A DNA stretch of 64,000 bases from Lentinula raphanica (lineage: Eukaryota > Basidiomycota > Agaricomycetes > Agaricales > Omphalotaceae): assembly GCA_027919835.1 (NCBI GenBank), contig JANVFP010000028.1, positions 620,001 to 684,000 of the forward strand. The letters are read 5' to 3'. The notes below the pieces were generated by a model. The model ran no database searches and was not told the origin of the DNA. It worked only from the letters and a program-made list of their open reading frames with translations. The position numbers and the translations under genes are program-made. This document shows, piece after piece, positions 44,834 to 56,246 of this stretch (positions within the stretch are counted from its first letter, which is position 1; the number at the start of each line of letters is the position of its first letter).

Positions 44834-47800
44834 GTGGCAAGTAGCTCCCATCAACGTCTGACAAGGTCATCGTCTCAGGGCATCTTGAAAGTACAAGGTC
44901 CGGGGACCGAGTTGGGGAACCACCTGGAGAAATGCATCATGCACTTGCACCGCCTGGTACTCTTGTGTGGGACTCGCACAGCACTGTCAACACCTCTTCC
45001 AACACCGTCACTTACCTTCACCCTCCATCCAATGTTGTGCACCTACCCACTAAAACTCCAGCCTCCCGTGTCCAGTCTCCCGGGAGGTTTCCTTCATCCT
45101 CAAGTGTGCCACTCCATGTGTTGAGGACTAGGGGGGCCGCTATGGCCCTCTTGCCAAAGGTCTTCCTTCTAGTCAGGATCCTGTCTGTTGCCAGCCTCGA
45201 GTTTAGTGCAAAATGCCACTTGTTTGCTATCTCTCTCTCCGAGGGTGGCTCTTTCCCATTAATAACTCGATTGTTCCTAAGTTTCCATATGAGATGGACA
45301 GATTCCGACATCACAATCCGGTAAAGCCTCGATTTTCCTTTGTCCGGCTTTCCTTTCCCATTGGTAATTTGGACCAGGCCACATGCTAAGATGTCACCCA
45401 TAGATGGGCGTTCCCATGTTATATCAGCCCTGGTGAATATTTCACCGCATAGTTTCCACACTTCATCCTGACCTGCACACTGACACTTCGTTAGGATGTG
45501 CTCCATTGATTCTGTGGTATTGCACGTCTGACATTCTCCACGCTGGGTTTCCCAGTTGATCCTCGTCCAATAATCTCCAATCTTGTATGCTTCGTGAGCT
45601 GTCATCCACAAGAAATAGCGGAACGGTCTCGAGAAATCCTTGCTGCGCATCGACAACCAGATACGTGCCTCTGTCACCGCTTTTCCACTGCCATCCAGGG
45701 CCGCTTGTTTTGCTAGCATGAGGTTTTTCATGGTATTCGTTCGGTGTGTTGCTTTCTCATACGCATCACTCTCTGCTAATTCTTCCCTTATTCTCGTGTA
45801 GGCCAGCGACTGGGTTACTGTGTTCAATTTGACTCCAGTTACTCGGAGTTCCTTGGGAATTGTGAGGTCTATCAAATCCTCTACGGTCTTCAGCCTGCCG
45901 ACTTCTGCCAGCTTGTCAGCCTTTTCATTCCCTTGGATTCCTGCGTGGCCCTTGACCCATTTTAGCCTGGTGGGGGCTTGTCTGGCTCTCATTCGCGCTG
46001 CGGTTACCTGTATCTCCAGGCTGTTTGCAATGTTCGTGAATCCCTTGTCTTCCCATGACTTGAGGTTCTTGGTCAATCCTTCCACCATAGTCAAGGAATC
46101 ACTGTAGATGTTCAGCTCTGCTTTAGATGGTGCGGACTCTGCTATCTCCTTGATGCTCACGATCTCACCTGTCTGATTCGATTGTATCAGCTCATTTGGG
46201 ATTCTTATTGCCCTGTTCAGTGGGCTGCTTTCCGCAACAAAGATTCCAGCTCCTGCCACTGCATCGTCACCGCCATTGTTCTCGCACGAGCCATCTGTGT
46301 ATGCGACAATGTTCCCGTCGTGGGTCTCATCTAGCCAGCTCAGATCTACTGTGGTGTTACATTTCCTCCCCTCCGTGAATATACGGAAAGCATCTGATAG
46401 GGATCCTCTTGTTGTTATTCTAGGATCAAAAGTCCCTTCCCTACGCCTGGGCGCCTCCACCACTTCTGGTTCGAAGTCTTCCGGCAGTACGCTGCATGGG
46501 TTCCACTTTTTGGGGAGTGTATCCAAGAGTTGCTTCGCCCTGTTCATGCACCGGTTTGGTGCATTACACTTTGTGGTAGACCGGACCCCGGTACATGATG
46601 TGCATCTGCAGTCCCTTCGGTCTGTGTGTCTGGGAGTTCCTTTCATCTTTGCTAGTGTTTCAGCTTCTCCGACAGTGCGAACTCGGTGGTTATCTCTCAG
46701 GCAGGAGCTCTCTCGTCCTCTGTTGAGATGTCGGATGGGTCTTGATTCGATGTGATACCATATGGGCATTTGGCGTAGGATCTCTCTTGAGAAGGCAAGT
46801 CCCTCTAACCGCACTCCATGTTTTGTGCTGACCTTCAACAGATCTTGCAGATCTCTGGGCAGCTCCTTACGCTTGGTCTTCCATGACTGTAGGAAGACAT
46901 TTACTTTGATAGAGTCCTCCACATTTCGCTCTGATTCCGGGGAGTGGAACGCAAGCAATGCGTCAGCTACTGAGGCCCATGTTGGGCGGTCTGGCCCAAA
47001 ATTAAGGTATGATTTGATCCATGTTACCATGATGGCTTCATTCCGTGCGGCGATGTTCAGCAGGTTACGACCACCGGATTCGATTGGCATGAAGACCGTT
47101 TCCTTGTCAGCCCACAAGAACTTACGGATCCTTTTGTCAAGGCGGGTCTCAACATCCTTTGGCATACCCTGCACCTTTGTTAGGTACTGGGTCATCCCTC
47201 CTATTATCATCATCACGATGAGCCGGCGACCTTCCATAGAGGGGTGACTAGCTTCCCACCGTGTGAGAGCCGCATCGATCTTCTCTATCACTCTTGACCA
47301 CGCACTTATCTGGCAGATGTTGTTGCCTATCAAGGCCCCGAGTGACCGGATTGCTTCGCCTTCTTGGGCAATCTTGATATGGTCTGGTATAGGTGTGCCA
47401 TCCAGGCCGTTTATATACCTGGTTTGTCGCATTGCCTCTCGGTGTTCCTCCGAGCCAATTGGTATGATTTCAGTCTTGCTGATGTTGAACTTAGCTCCTG
47501 ACGCCAGACACCAGTGATCTAGGATTTTGACCAGGTCACCAAAGTCATCGTCTTTGGACAAATAGACTGTTGTGTCGTCTGCAAACAAAGTCGCTATCAG
47601 TCGTTCCTGTCTCCCTGGGATACGGAAGCCTTTCAGGTCTGACTTTCTGAGGGCTTCCGCGAGAGGCTCGATTGCAATATCAAAAAGGAGGCAGGAGAGT
47701 GGGTCTCCCTGCCTCACTCCTCTGGTCACCTTGAATGGTGTCTTGCTTGTCTCTCCGTTTACAACCATGTAAGTTTGTGCATCACTGTAAAGGTTCCTGA

Positions 47801-48730
47801 CCGTGTTAATGAATCTCTCTGGTATTTTATATGACCTTAGCGTTTCCCACATGTAGTCGTGCTTGATCTTGTCATAGGCCTTCTCTTGATCGAGTGCAAC
47901 TATCGCTCCATCAGTTTCAGTGACCTCGGCCAGATTTATTACCAACTTTGACAACCAGATCTGGTCGTAAATGTGGCGGCCAGGAACAAACCCTGCCTGA
48001 GCCATGTTTATAATTCGAGGAGCAGCTTGGGCCAGTTTGATGGACATTGCTTTGGTCATCGTCTTGTAGTCAGTGTTTAGCAAGGATATCGGACGATAGT
48101 TTGCCATTTCTGATTTGTCATTCTTCTTGTACAGCGGGCACATCCAGCTCACAGAGAAGTCTAACCCTTCCTGTGTACCGTGTTCCTCAATATCATTGAA
48201 GACTGCCAGGAGGGCTCTCACAATATCAAATGCTGGTCGGTCATGGGCTCTATCATCCTTGAACCTCCCGTTGATTGCCTTATAGACTTCGTACGGGATT
48301 CCATCTAAACCTGGGGCCTTGCCATTGGCTGACAGAAAGAGTGCATTTGCCACATCGTCGTATGCAAGTCGGGCTCCTAGGACCTCTTGACACTCTTCAG
48401 GGGTTTGAATCGTGACCCTGTTGAGTACCTCTACCACCGCCTGTGTTCTGGCTTCTGCATCTGGCTCTTGCTCATCCGTTTGTACTTTCGCATGGTAATC
48501 ACGCATCATTTCCGCCATCCGCGGGGAGTGTTTCTCATATGATGTCTGTTCTGCTGGGTCAGTTCCCGGAATTCGTAGCCGGTGTATGAGGTCTCTACTA
48601 TTTTTGCTCTTGTGCAGGCCGGACCAGTATTTAGAGATCGTCTCCCCTTCTAGTGTGTTTCTGGCCTTGACCGTGGCCCTTGTGGCTCTATGTCTTCTGC
48701 AAACGAGCTCTGTTAATTCCTCTGTGAGGG
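44807..48730 (-). mobile_element. 5'-truncated LINE with 14-bp target duplication
   Basis: A poly-T tract (about 44807-44833) marks the poly-A 3' end of a minus-strand LINE. GGCCTCTCTTTCTT flanks it on both sides (44793-44806 and 48731-48744), a target duplication typical of target-primed reverse transcription. The 5' truncation falls upstream of the RT domain, so the endonuclease and ORF1 are missing. Confidence 0.85.
45018..48730 (-). CDS. LINE ORF2 fragment: reverse transcriptase, RNase H, zinc-binding tail
   Basis: Open from the truncation point (48730) through ISKYWSGLHKSKNSRD into an ATG at 48518 and on to 45018 without a stop; 1166 aa from that ATG. RT blocks: NGKAPGLDGIPYEVY, YRPISLLNTDYK, AGFVPGRHIYDQIW, the palm GVRQGDPLSCLLFD and the catalytic LFADDTTVYL (about residue 320). 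RNase H: AYTDGSCENNGG, ELNIYSDSLTM, KWVKGHAGIQGNEKADK. A zf-RVT-like tail has CQTCNTTESMEHILTKC. The layout fits Tad/I-like fungal LINEs. The lack of stops suggests a recent insertion. It has no endonuclease, so it cannot move itself. Confidence 0.9.
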
Positions 48731-48869
48731 GGCCTCTCTTTCTTCCATTGACCCTTTCATCATCTCGTCCTCGTCAACGCCAGCACCTTTAACCGCTCAT
48801 TTAGCCGTCCTTGATGACGATACACGCCGGCAAACCTTCCTTTGTGTTACATCTTTGGCCCCGCTATGT

Positions 48870-50850
48870 CAGCTGTAGCTGTAAGAACTTCACGAAGTAG
48901 ACTGAGAAGTCTCCATATATGCTTTGCACAGTAACAGGAGTGGCTTTCCAAGCTTAGAAAACTCTTCCGGATAGGCCAGTAGGGCTCCGGGGGGTACCCG
49001 GCTATTTATTATATTTATTAATATTTAATAGGTCTTTTATTATTTAGTAATAGATATATTATAATAAATCTACTTTGTGAAGCTGTGCCGCACTTCGCAA
49101 AGTGACTACATTTACAGCAACTATGAATTCAGGTAAATTAGGGTTACATCATTATGTTATCACCTTCCTTTTTTGGTTCTTGCCTTTTTGAATAAAAAAT
49201 GTATAATATCATTGATCTTCAAATGCTAAAAATCACAGGGAACCAAAAATAGCTGCAGTAATGTCCTGGTTACCTCAGGCACATCAAAATTGCCTAAAAA
49301 GGAAATTTGTTTAAAAATAGAACTTGATCTCATTAGGTAGTAAAAAATTGGAAAAAATCATTAAAAATACTCAAAAAAATCAGGGTTGCTTTGTTGGCCC
49401 TGAAAATGCAAAATAAAAAAAAATACGCAACAAGTGTCAAAAATTTTATTACTTCAAATGACACCAGAACCATCAGGCATTATGTATAGATGATCTATAT
49501 GCTATTTTTAGCACACCTAGTGCCCTCAAACACTCGGATAGCCTAAATCATTCAATATATTTACTATACTCAATGTTTATTACACTTAACACAGTTAACA
49601 AGAAAAAACCTTGTAACAGTAACATGTGTGTTATGCTTAACATATTTAACAATGAAGAAGCCTTGGAACAGTGTTCATGTATGTTATACTCAACACACTT
49701 AACACACTTAACAATGAAAAACCTTGAAACAGTGTTCATGTGTGTTATACTTAACACACTTGACTCAATATACTGAATAATGAAAAGAAAAACCTGGAAT
49801 GGTGCTCATGTGTATTATACTTAACACACTTAACAATGAAAAAAACTCAGATCAGTGTTACTGCATGTTATTCATCAATGAATATAACACACTCAACAAT
49901 CAAAACCTCGGAGTAGTGTTCTCACTCATTATACTTTTACACTCAACACACCTCATCAGTAAGTATAACACACCTTTAATGGGACATTGTTATACTATAA
50001 CACACTTATAACAACAAGTTTTGGGCGCTTATGGGCGCTTACTTGGTGTTTTTGAGTTGAAATTCATTAATACCACACTCAATAATTTTTGTGGTGGCTT
50101 TATATTGTGTCAGAATGTTGTCTATATCATATTCCTCTAGTTACAATTCAGAGAACTCGAAAATTCAACTTGTGGAGGTAGCTATATTGTAATCGTTTGT
50201 GATATAAATAGCATATAGATCATCTATACATAATGCCTAATGGTTCTGGTATCATTTGAAGTAATAAAATTTTTGACACTTGTCGCGTATTTTTTTTATT
50301 TTGCATTTTCAGGGCCAACAAAGCAACCCTGATTTTTTTGAGTATTTTTAATGATTTTTTCCAATTTTTTACTACCTGATGAGATCAAGTTCTATTTTTA
50401 GACAAATTTCCTTTTTAGGCAATTTTGATGTGCCTGAGGTAACCAGGATATTACTGCAGCTATTTTTGGTTCCCTGTGATTTTTAGCATTTGAAGATCAA
50501 TGATGTAATATTATACATTTTTTATTCAAAAAGGCAAGAACCAAAAAAGGAAGGTGATAATGTAATGATGTAACCCTAATTTACCTGAATTCATAGTTGC
50601 CGTAAATGTAGTCACTTTGCGAAGTGCAGCACAGCTTCACAAAGTAGATTTATTACTATAATATATCTATTACTAAATAATAAAAGACCTATTAAATATT
50701 AATAAATATAATAAATAGCCAGGTACCCCCCGGAGCCCTACTGGCCTATCTGGAAGAGTTTTTGAAGCTTAGAAAGCCACTCCTGTTACTTTGCAAAGTA
50801 TATATGGAGACTTCTCAGTCTACTTCGTGAAGTTCTTACAGCTTCAGCTG
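48870..50850. mobile_element. fold-back element, full length
   Basis: Inverted termini CAGCTG[T/A]AGCTGTAAGAAC, then CACGAAGTAGACTGAGAAG. Inverted arms of about 636 bp (48870-49505, 50215-50850) contain GGGCTCCGGGGGGTACC and CTTTGTGAAG-type palindromes. The middle (49506-50214) contains the TTAACACACTTAACA-rich sequence and one half of the GGGCGCTTATGGGCGC core. No coding capacity. The same terminus closes the element at 12489. Confidence 0.8.
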
Positions 50851-50866
50851 AGTACGTAGTGAGAGA

Positions 50867-51383
50867 GTGTTGAAAATGGTTGCACCTGGTGAAATCCTGC
50901 AGATCACGATAGACCTCAGTGCACAAGCAGTTGAAGCAGCTGGAGGAATAGCAGCTTGGAACGCTCTGTCCAATGAAGAGAGGACACATTGCAATACGGA
51001 GCTTACAGCAGATGTTATCCAACATTTTGGTCAGCAAGATTTTGAAAACTTGATGCAGGAACAGAAAGCCGAGGTGGATTTCTGCATATTGTGTAGATGT
51101 GCAATGCACAAGGACCTCAATGCACACAAAGGTGAGCAAAACACTATATTATAAACAATCAGATTGATTATCGAGCAAATGGTAGGGGCAATGGCAAAGG
51201 CTGCAACATACTGGGATGAAAAGGGAAAAACACCACCAATATACCTACCAAACAAGGATAATGAAGCTGCTTTGAGACTCGGTAATGATGTGGAATGGGT
51301 CCGAGTTCAGAAGATCAGTGCGCGTGGTGGAATCAAGCTTTGTGAGCTGATGGGCTTACTCTTGAAGCATAAGGACTCCAAGA
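50867..51383 (+). pseudogene. fragment of a transposase-like multicopy fungal gene
   Basis: Encodes MVAPGEILQITIDLSAQAVE...CRCAMHKDLNAHKG, then, after an intron-like GTGAGC...TATCGAG gap, ATYWDEKGKTPPIYLPNKDN and ARGGIKLCELMGLLLKHKDSK. The C-x-MHKDLN and PNKDN motifs recall a repeated, unnamed Agaricomycete family that I take to be transposon-encoded. The gene stops abruptly at the DIRS-like element near 51383 and starts right after the fold-back element at 50850. Confidence 0.45.
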
Positions 51384-52335
51384 TGTCGTTACACGCCGAC
51401 AAGAACATCAATTTCGAGAGTACTTCCAGTGCTCCTTCGCGGTTGCGGAAAGCAAACAAGGGATCGTCCGGGCTAAGTCTATTTGCCGTGATGTGTTTCT
51501 TCATGATACGAATCGGGTCGACCTCCGTTCCGTTGGGCGTGATTATCACCTTTTCCCCCCGAACTTGTTGTGTCTTTGTTTTCGGCAAATGAAGCAAACG
51601 AGTGCCATCCCCATTGGGTTCGGTGAGATCGCGTATACGTGGGAGTGACTTCGGGTAAGAGTTGATATCTGAGGAACGAGGGAGCACTTCGACTGCTCTC
51701 ATCTGTCCAAAAAAGAGGAGCAAGGCTGCGGCATTCCTGCACTTCCGAAAACCTTCCTCTCCCTCCTGGTTCCGAACTAAAATCTTCAGGTACTCCACTT
51801 TAACCGGGAAGCGTTCGTCCTGTATCGACGTGGCTGGCGTGTGTCTGTTCACCCCCTTCAGTACTTGATCCAATCGTGGTCCCCCAGTCCAAACCAAGCC
51901 TCTTCTGATTACCCACTTCTTTACTGCCGACACGTATGTGCGAGCCGTCGCCCCTGCTACTTTTCCTGCAAAGGAGACCGCGAATTTGCATACAAGTTGC
52001 TCCGTTGGTGGCAATACATCCTCTGGCATGAGACCACGTTTCGCCACAAAGAGAAGAAAGCTATCGACCTGGCGATGTTGCCTTATCTGCATTTCGACCG
52101 TTACCGAATCTTGCATAATATCTTGGACCCGTTGGGCAAGATCGTCGTCTCCTCTGTCGTTGTCTTCCCTCTCTAATGGAATTCTGTAGTTTGTGTTATT
52201 GAAAGTAAGAGAATGGCGATATGGAGGCATAGTCGTATGGTTATTGTCTAGTGGTAGAAGTGGTCGTGGAAGTAGAATGGAAACCTTGTCAACCCAAAAC
52301 GGGTAATCTTTATACCTGGCGAGATTTACAAACAA
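51384..52335 (-). pseudogene. tyrosine recombinase of the DIRS-like element, C-terminus missing
   Basis: N-terminal core-binding part: ATARTYVSAVKKWVIRRGL. Catalytic part: RNAAALLLFFGQMRAVEVLP (first catalytic Arg) and LLHLPKTKTQQVRGEKVIIT (beta-hairpin Lys). It ends at LMFLSACNDIL. The HxxR box and the nucleophilic Tyr that should follow are absent, because the element is broken at about 51384. Upstream exon pieces may extend to about 52480. Cutting and joining of the circular DIRS intermediate would depend on this enzyme, so the copy is inactive. Confidence 0.75.
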
Positions 52336-52486
52336 CCATCAATATCCTTGAATAACAAAGCTGCTTGATTACGTGTATTCAATTCTACAATACCTATTCT
52401 ATTCGAGTCCAATATTTCTCGTATCAATCTTAAGCTATCTAATGAGTTTGCCAGCCATAGTCCTAAAATTACACACACACAATGAT

Positions 52487-54310
52487 TTACTGTCTGTTCG
52501 ACCTCTCCTCCTGAGGCAGCCTCTTGTCCTGAGGCGTTACTGATGGAAAAAGCAAGTTCTTCAAATGCAACGGAACCGCTGGAAGATGGTGATACAACCG
52601 ACTCCTCGGTGGAAATACTCCCCTTGATGGACCATCTGCTGGGTTGTCGTGTGTCGAGATCCATACACATTCAACCCAAATGGTATGGGCCTGCATCAGA
52701 CCAATGATCTTCCCCAGGATATAGTTCTGTTCTGACCCTTGAGAGCAATTCTTCTTGAGAGCTCCGACTACTCCCATATTGTCGGATCTTATGATGACTT
52801 TGATGTTTGACTTGTTTGACGAAACCAGCGTGCGTACGCACATCTCGACGGCGACCATCTCCCCCCAACCTATACCTCTCTCGTTATTGGGTCCTCTCCA
52901 TCCCGGCTTGTACTCCCAAGCCAACCAACGACCATTCAACACCAATCCAATTCCCCAACCTGTGGAAGCGTCGACGAACAACTTCACCGACTCATCAACC
53001 GGAGGTGGAGAGATAATCTTCATACCACAGAACTTGGCCTCCAACTGCTCCCGCCACCATCTCAAGTCCCGTCGAACTGCCTCCGTGATTCGATGCTTCA
53101 CAAAGGGCTTGGACTCGTCCTTGAAGCTCGACCGGAACTTGTATAGCGAAACCAGATGAATGCGACCAGCTGGAAGTATCAAGCAAACGTGGTTGAAGGT
53201 CCCAACTAGTTTGTCGACCTCATCCCGCGACTTCAAGACCACCTCCGACTCCAGCCATGACCTCAACTTCTCGAGGTACTTCGTCTTCTTCTTCTGTGGT
53301 AACTCCACCGTCTTCATCACCAGATCCCACCAAAACCCAACATACTTGAACGCCAACGCAAAGTCCACAAACTTCTGGAGAGCCCAAGGCCAACCCAAAA
53401 CTTCTGCCACTTTTCAAATAAGTGAGGCATTGTACGCGTAACGCCACGCCCCGGTCTCGTCCACTCCCACTGGGTAGCGGAAAAAGATGAAATCGTCGAC
53501 CCATTTGAGTAGCGCCTTGACCCCCTTGTACTTCAGGATCCAAGCCATTACGTCCGCGACTCAACCCCAGACTCCCGGTGCTGACTGTCCTCCAAAATTC
53601 AGTGCCAAGTCCAGATGAACCTTCCCATCCAGGAACAAGGCCACGAACTTCCTGACTTCAGGTCGAATTGGCAAATTCCAAAAAGCCGCGTCAACGTCAA
53701 AGACAGCAGCTTGAGTCCCTGTCAAAGAACAGTCAGCCAACGGAGCCACTCAGAGTAAACCTCCTGAACCCGGAGGTGCTTCAGCCACTATCAGAAAGGC
53801 ATCCGCAAATGTACCCCAATCACACGGGAACTCATCAGCATCGATCAGGGAGTTGACCGAGATCTTCGACGGATCAATGAACATTTCCTTGTTGACTTTG
53901 AAGGATGCTTCCTCGACCGTAGTCGGGAAGCGCTTGTCTGGATAAGAATGATTTATGATAATTTGAAACTTCCCTGGGCGTTGCTCCAGAACGGCCATAG
54001 GTGAGGTTCGAAATGGCCCAATCAACGACTCCAACTCTTCTGGGTCGAAAGCTGGGGAGATCCTCCCCAATCCTATCTCCTCTGCAAACTTCTCTCTAAC
54101 AACCTTAGCTTCCGCTTCAGTCTTGAAATGGTTCGGCGGTATAACAGTGTGCGAAATCGATAGACGATCAACGCCTATATTAAACCCATTGGCAATGCCT
54201 TCCGGAACATCACCAAACTGGTCAAGGACCCCAGCCTCATCCAGTACCCTCACCCACTCATCCGCGATCAGACGAGTGGTGATGGGAAAATCCACGCTAA
54301 GCGTGGGTCT
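52487..54310 (-). pseudogene. DIRS-like reverse transcriptase and RNase H
   Basis: One reading frame broken only by TGA stops at about 53750, 53561 and 53411. RT: TEAEAKVVREKFAEEIGLG, PGKFQIIINHSYP, AAVFDVDAAFWNLPI, and the catalytic KWVDDFIFFRYP. RNase H: VKLFVDASTGWGIGLVL, NERGIGWGEMVAVEM, IIRSDNMGVVGALKK, THDNPADGPSRG (D-E-D-D). All three stops fit CGA-to-TGA. It lies between gag and the recombinase, the usual DIRS order. Confidence 0.8.
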
Positions 54311-55787
54311 GTGAGGTATGCTGCGACACACCACAGATACCGCAGCAGTGTTCTCCCTTTTGACAGGGTTTGAACTCGCAGCCCCGGGTGCCGTTCCAGG
54401 AGAAGCACACCCGCTTCCTGGCTGAGTCCCAGTATATGCCCTCGGAGTCTCTCTTGAGGTAGTCCGACTGGGCAGCCTGGTGTCGACGACTGTCGTGGTC
54501 CGGCTGTCCACAAATGATGCACTGAAAGGACCGTCTGCTCCCACCACCGAATGGATGATCCGCGAAGTGTCTGGGTCCTTTCGAGCCATGATGAGATGAA
54601 CCCCCGACACTTCCCCCTCCGCCCGAATGCGAGAAGAAGTTGTTGCCAAAAAAACTGCCACGATGAGCAAGGGGCTTGTCCCCCGCTGACAGTTTCTCGC
54701 TCTCCATCTTCTTCTCTTCTTCTCAATCCCGCCACTCGCGGTAGATGCTTTCATACTGCTTCTCGTCGACAGTGTCAATCCAGATGTTATCCATGGAATG
54801 GGCCCTCCACCACTTGATCTTATGGTCGACGTAGTAAAAGATCGGCGTGATCTCTTTGGAGAAACGATCTCTCTCCTCCATCAAGGCGAAGAGAGCTTTG
54901 AGCATGTCGGCCGTAGCCAACGCCACCTTGGACCCCACACACTTGTGGCCGGGGGGGATAAGAAACTCCTTCACCGCCTGAGGGAAGTTTCGTTTAATCT
55001 GATACCAGTCAGACTCCATAAGTTCATCAAGAGGAATCTCCCGAAGACGACGATGATGAACTTGGACCTGACCATGGTCCCCCACCCTCAGAATGGAGAG
55101 TTCGCTCGAAACCGACCCGGAGATGAGAGGATTGAAACGACGCGCGAAATGTCCCAAGGGAATGGGCTCAGCCCAACCATCGCAAAGCACCCTAATCACC
55201 ACAGGGTTGACCGACATCAGCATCCCGACAGGATCCGCCGTGAGATACTTTGCCGTCCTAGGGTCCGGGAATGCATACAAGCGGGAACGACCACCGCCAG
55301 CAGGCCCGGAGTCCACATCCATGGGATCCGCTGAACGAGACCATTGGCGAGAATGATCACTGTGTCAAACAGCTGCCCTACCACCGTCTTCCAGACTCAC
55401 CATCCTACGAGGGGACAGAACTGCAGGCAGGCGAGGCCGGTTGACCTTGTCATGGGTTGGGGACTCTCCACCGTCAGCGCTCCCTAGGCGACTCTGAGAC
55501 TGACTGATGGCGCGAAACTGCTCCACACCAGATCGATCCTCCGGGACCTCCACGTGTGCAGGTCCCACATCCGGCCGAGTGGGACGAAGTTCAATAGGTG
55601 GCCCTAAGGCCGGAGGAGCGACGAATCGAATCTTGCCCTCGATACCCCCCCACTCAGAGGAATCAGACCCCAGTTCGGACCCTAAACCAAAGAGAAACAG
55701 ATAACAACAGGTCAGCACCACTCCAAGATGCGACAGACAAGACCACAAAGGCCAATACAGTGACACTCCAAGACGCAACAGACACAA
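54297..55787 (-). pseudogene. Gag-like protein of the DIRS-like element
   Basis: A single frame with TGA stops at about 55365 and 54723. N-terminal part: Pro/Arg-rich (ALGPPIELRPTRPDVGPAHV). Middle: GRSRLYAFPDPRTAKYLTAD and VKEFLIPPGHKCVGSKVALA. C-terminal cysteine cluster: CIICGQPDHDSRRH, then CEFKPCQKGEHCCGIC, likely RNA-binding. An intron acceptor-like TTTAG near 55681 suggests the true first exon lies further upstream. The C-terminus overlaps the start of the RT frame. Confidence 0.65.
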
Positions 55788-56246
55788 GACAAAGCCAGCA
55801 CCACTCCATCAGGAAAAAATATTCTCATCTCTAGAGTATCCAGAGATACCCCCCAATTCCTAGGTAGTCTCAGAGAGCCTAGAGTATCTGAGTTCTTTGA
55901 GGCTTCTAAAAATTCTCTGGGTGCTTTCCGGTGCTTTCCGGTGCTTTCTGGTGCTTTCAGATGCTCTCAGGATCTTTCAGGATCTCTAGGATGTTTTTTG
56001 ATCTTTCAAAGTTCACAAAAATCTCTCAGCAGCCTAGGAATTGGGGGGTGTCTCTGGGGACTCTAGAGATAAAAATATTTTTCCTGATGTCCAAGATGCA
56101 CTGGTGATGCCACGGGCACCACTCGTCCCGGAAACAAACACCCACTGGGCACCAACCGTCCCAGGGAAACAACTACGGGCACCAAATGTCCCTACTAGTA
56201 ACAGACACGGGTACCAAAAGACCCCAAGCAACATGCAAACTCACCA
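55700..56246. repeat. degenerate 30-40 bp repeats (DIRS leader region)
   Basis: CACTCCAAGA[T/C]GC[G/A]ACAGAC-type units recur between 55710 and 55800, and GGGCACCA-containing units between 56110 and 56220. They are split by the MITE at 55808. This may be the untranslated leader of the DIRS-like element. Confidence 0.4.
55808..56089. mobile_element. CATCAG-family MITE, subfamily C, copy 2
   Basis: 282 bp, ends CATCAGGAAAAAATATT...ATTTTTCCTGATG, TC/TC duplication (55806-55807, 56090-56091). It is an inverted-orientation relative of 7500-7770 (GGTGCTTTC-type interior against GAAAGCACC). Confidence 0.85.

Larger units (their letters stand above)
44002..48869 (+). mobile_element. LTR-like block, copy 2, broken by a MITE and a LINE
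   Basis: Starts TGTTATGAAGCATAACATG at 44002 and follows 29909 (minus) closely (TTTATCGTTGGCCGAGC, GGCGCTTATTCGGCGTCTCGG, then the CGTCGACTCGCGACG region). It is interrupted at 44547-44741 (MITE) and 44807-48730 (LINE). It resumes at 48731-48869, where GACGATACACGCCGGC and TTGTGTTACATC align with the other copy, and is cut by the fold-back element at 48870. Confidence 0.6.

Noticed and set aside
45820..47772. Plus-strand ORFs of 60-160 codons
   Set aside because: Antisense to the continuous LINE reading frame.
53220..53564. 114-codon glycine-rich minus-strand ORF
   Set aside because: A different frame over the RT-RNase H gene, which carries the recognisable catalytic motifs.
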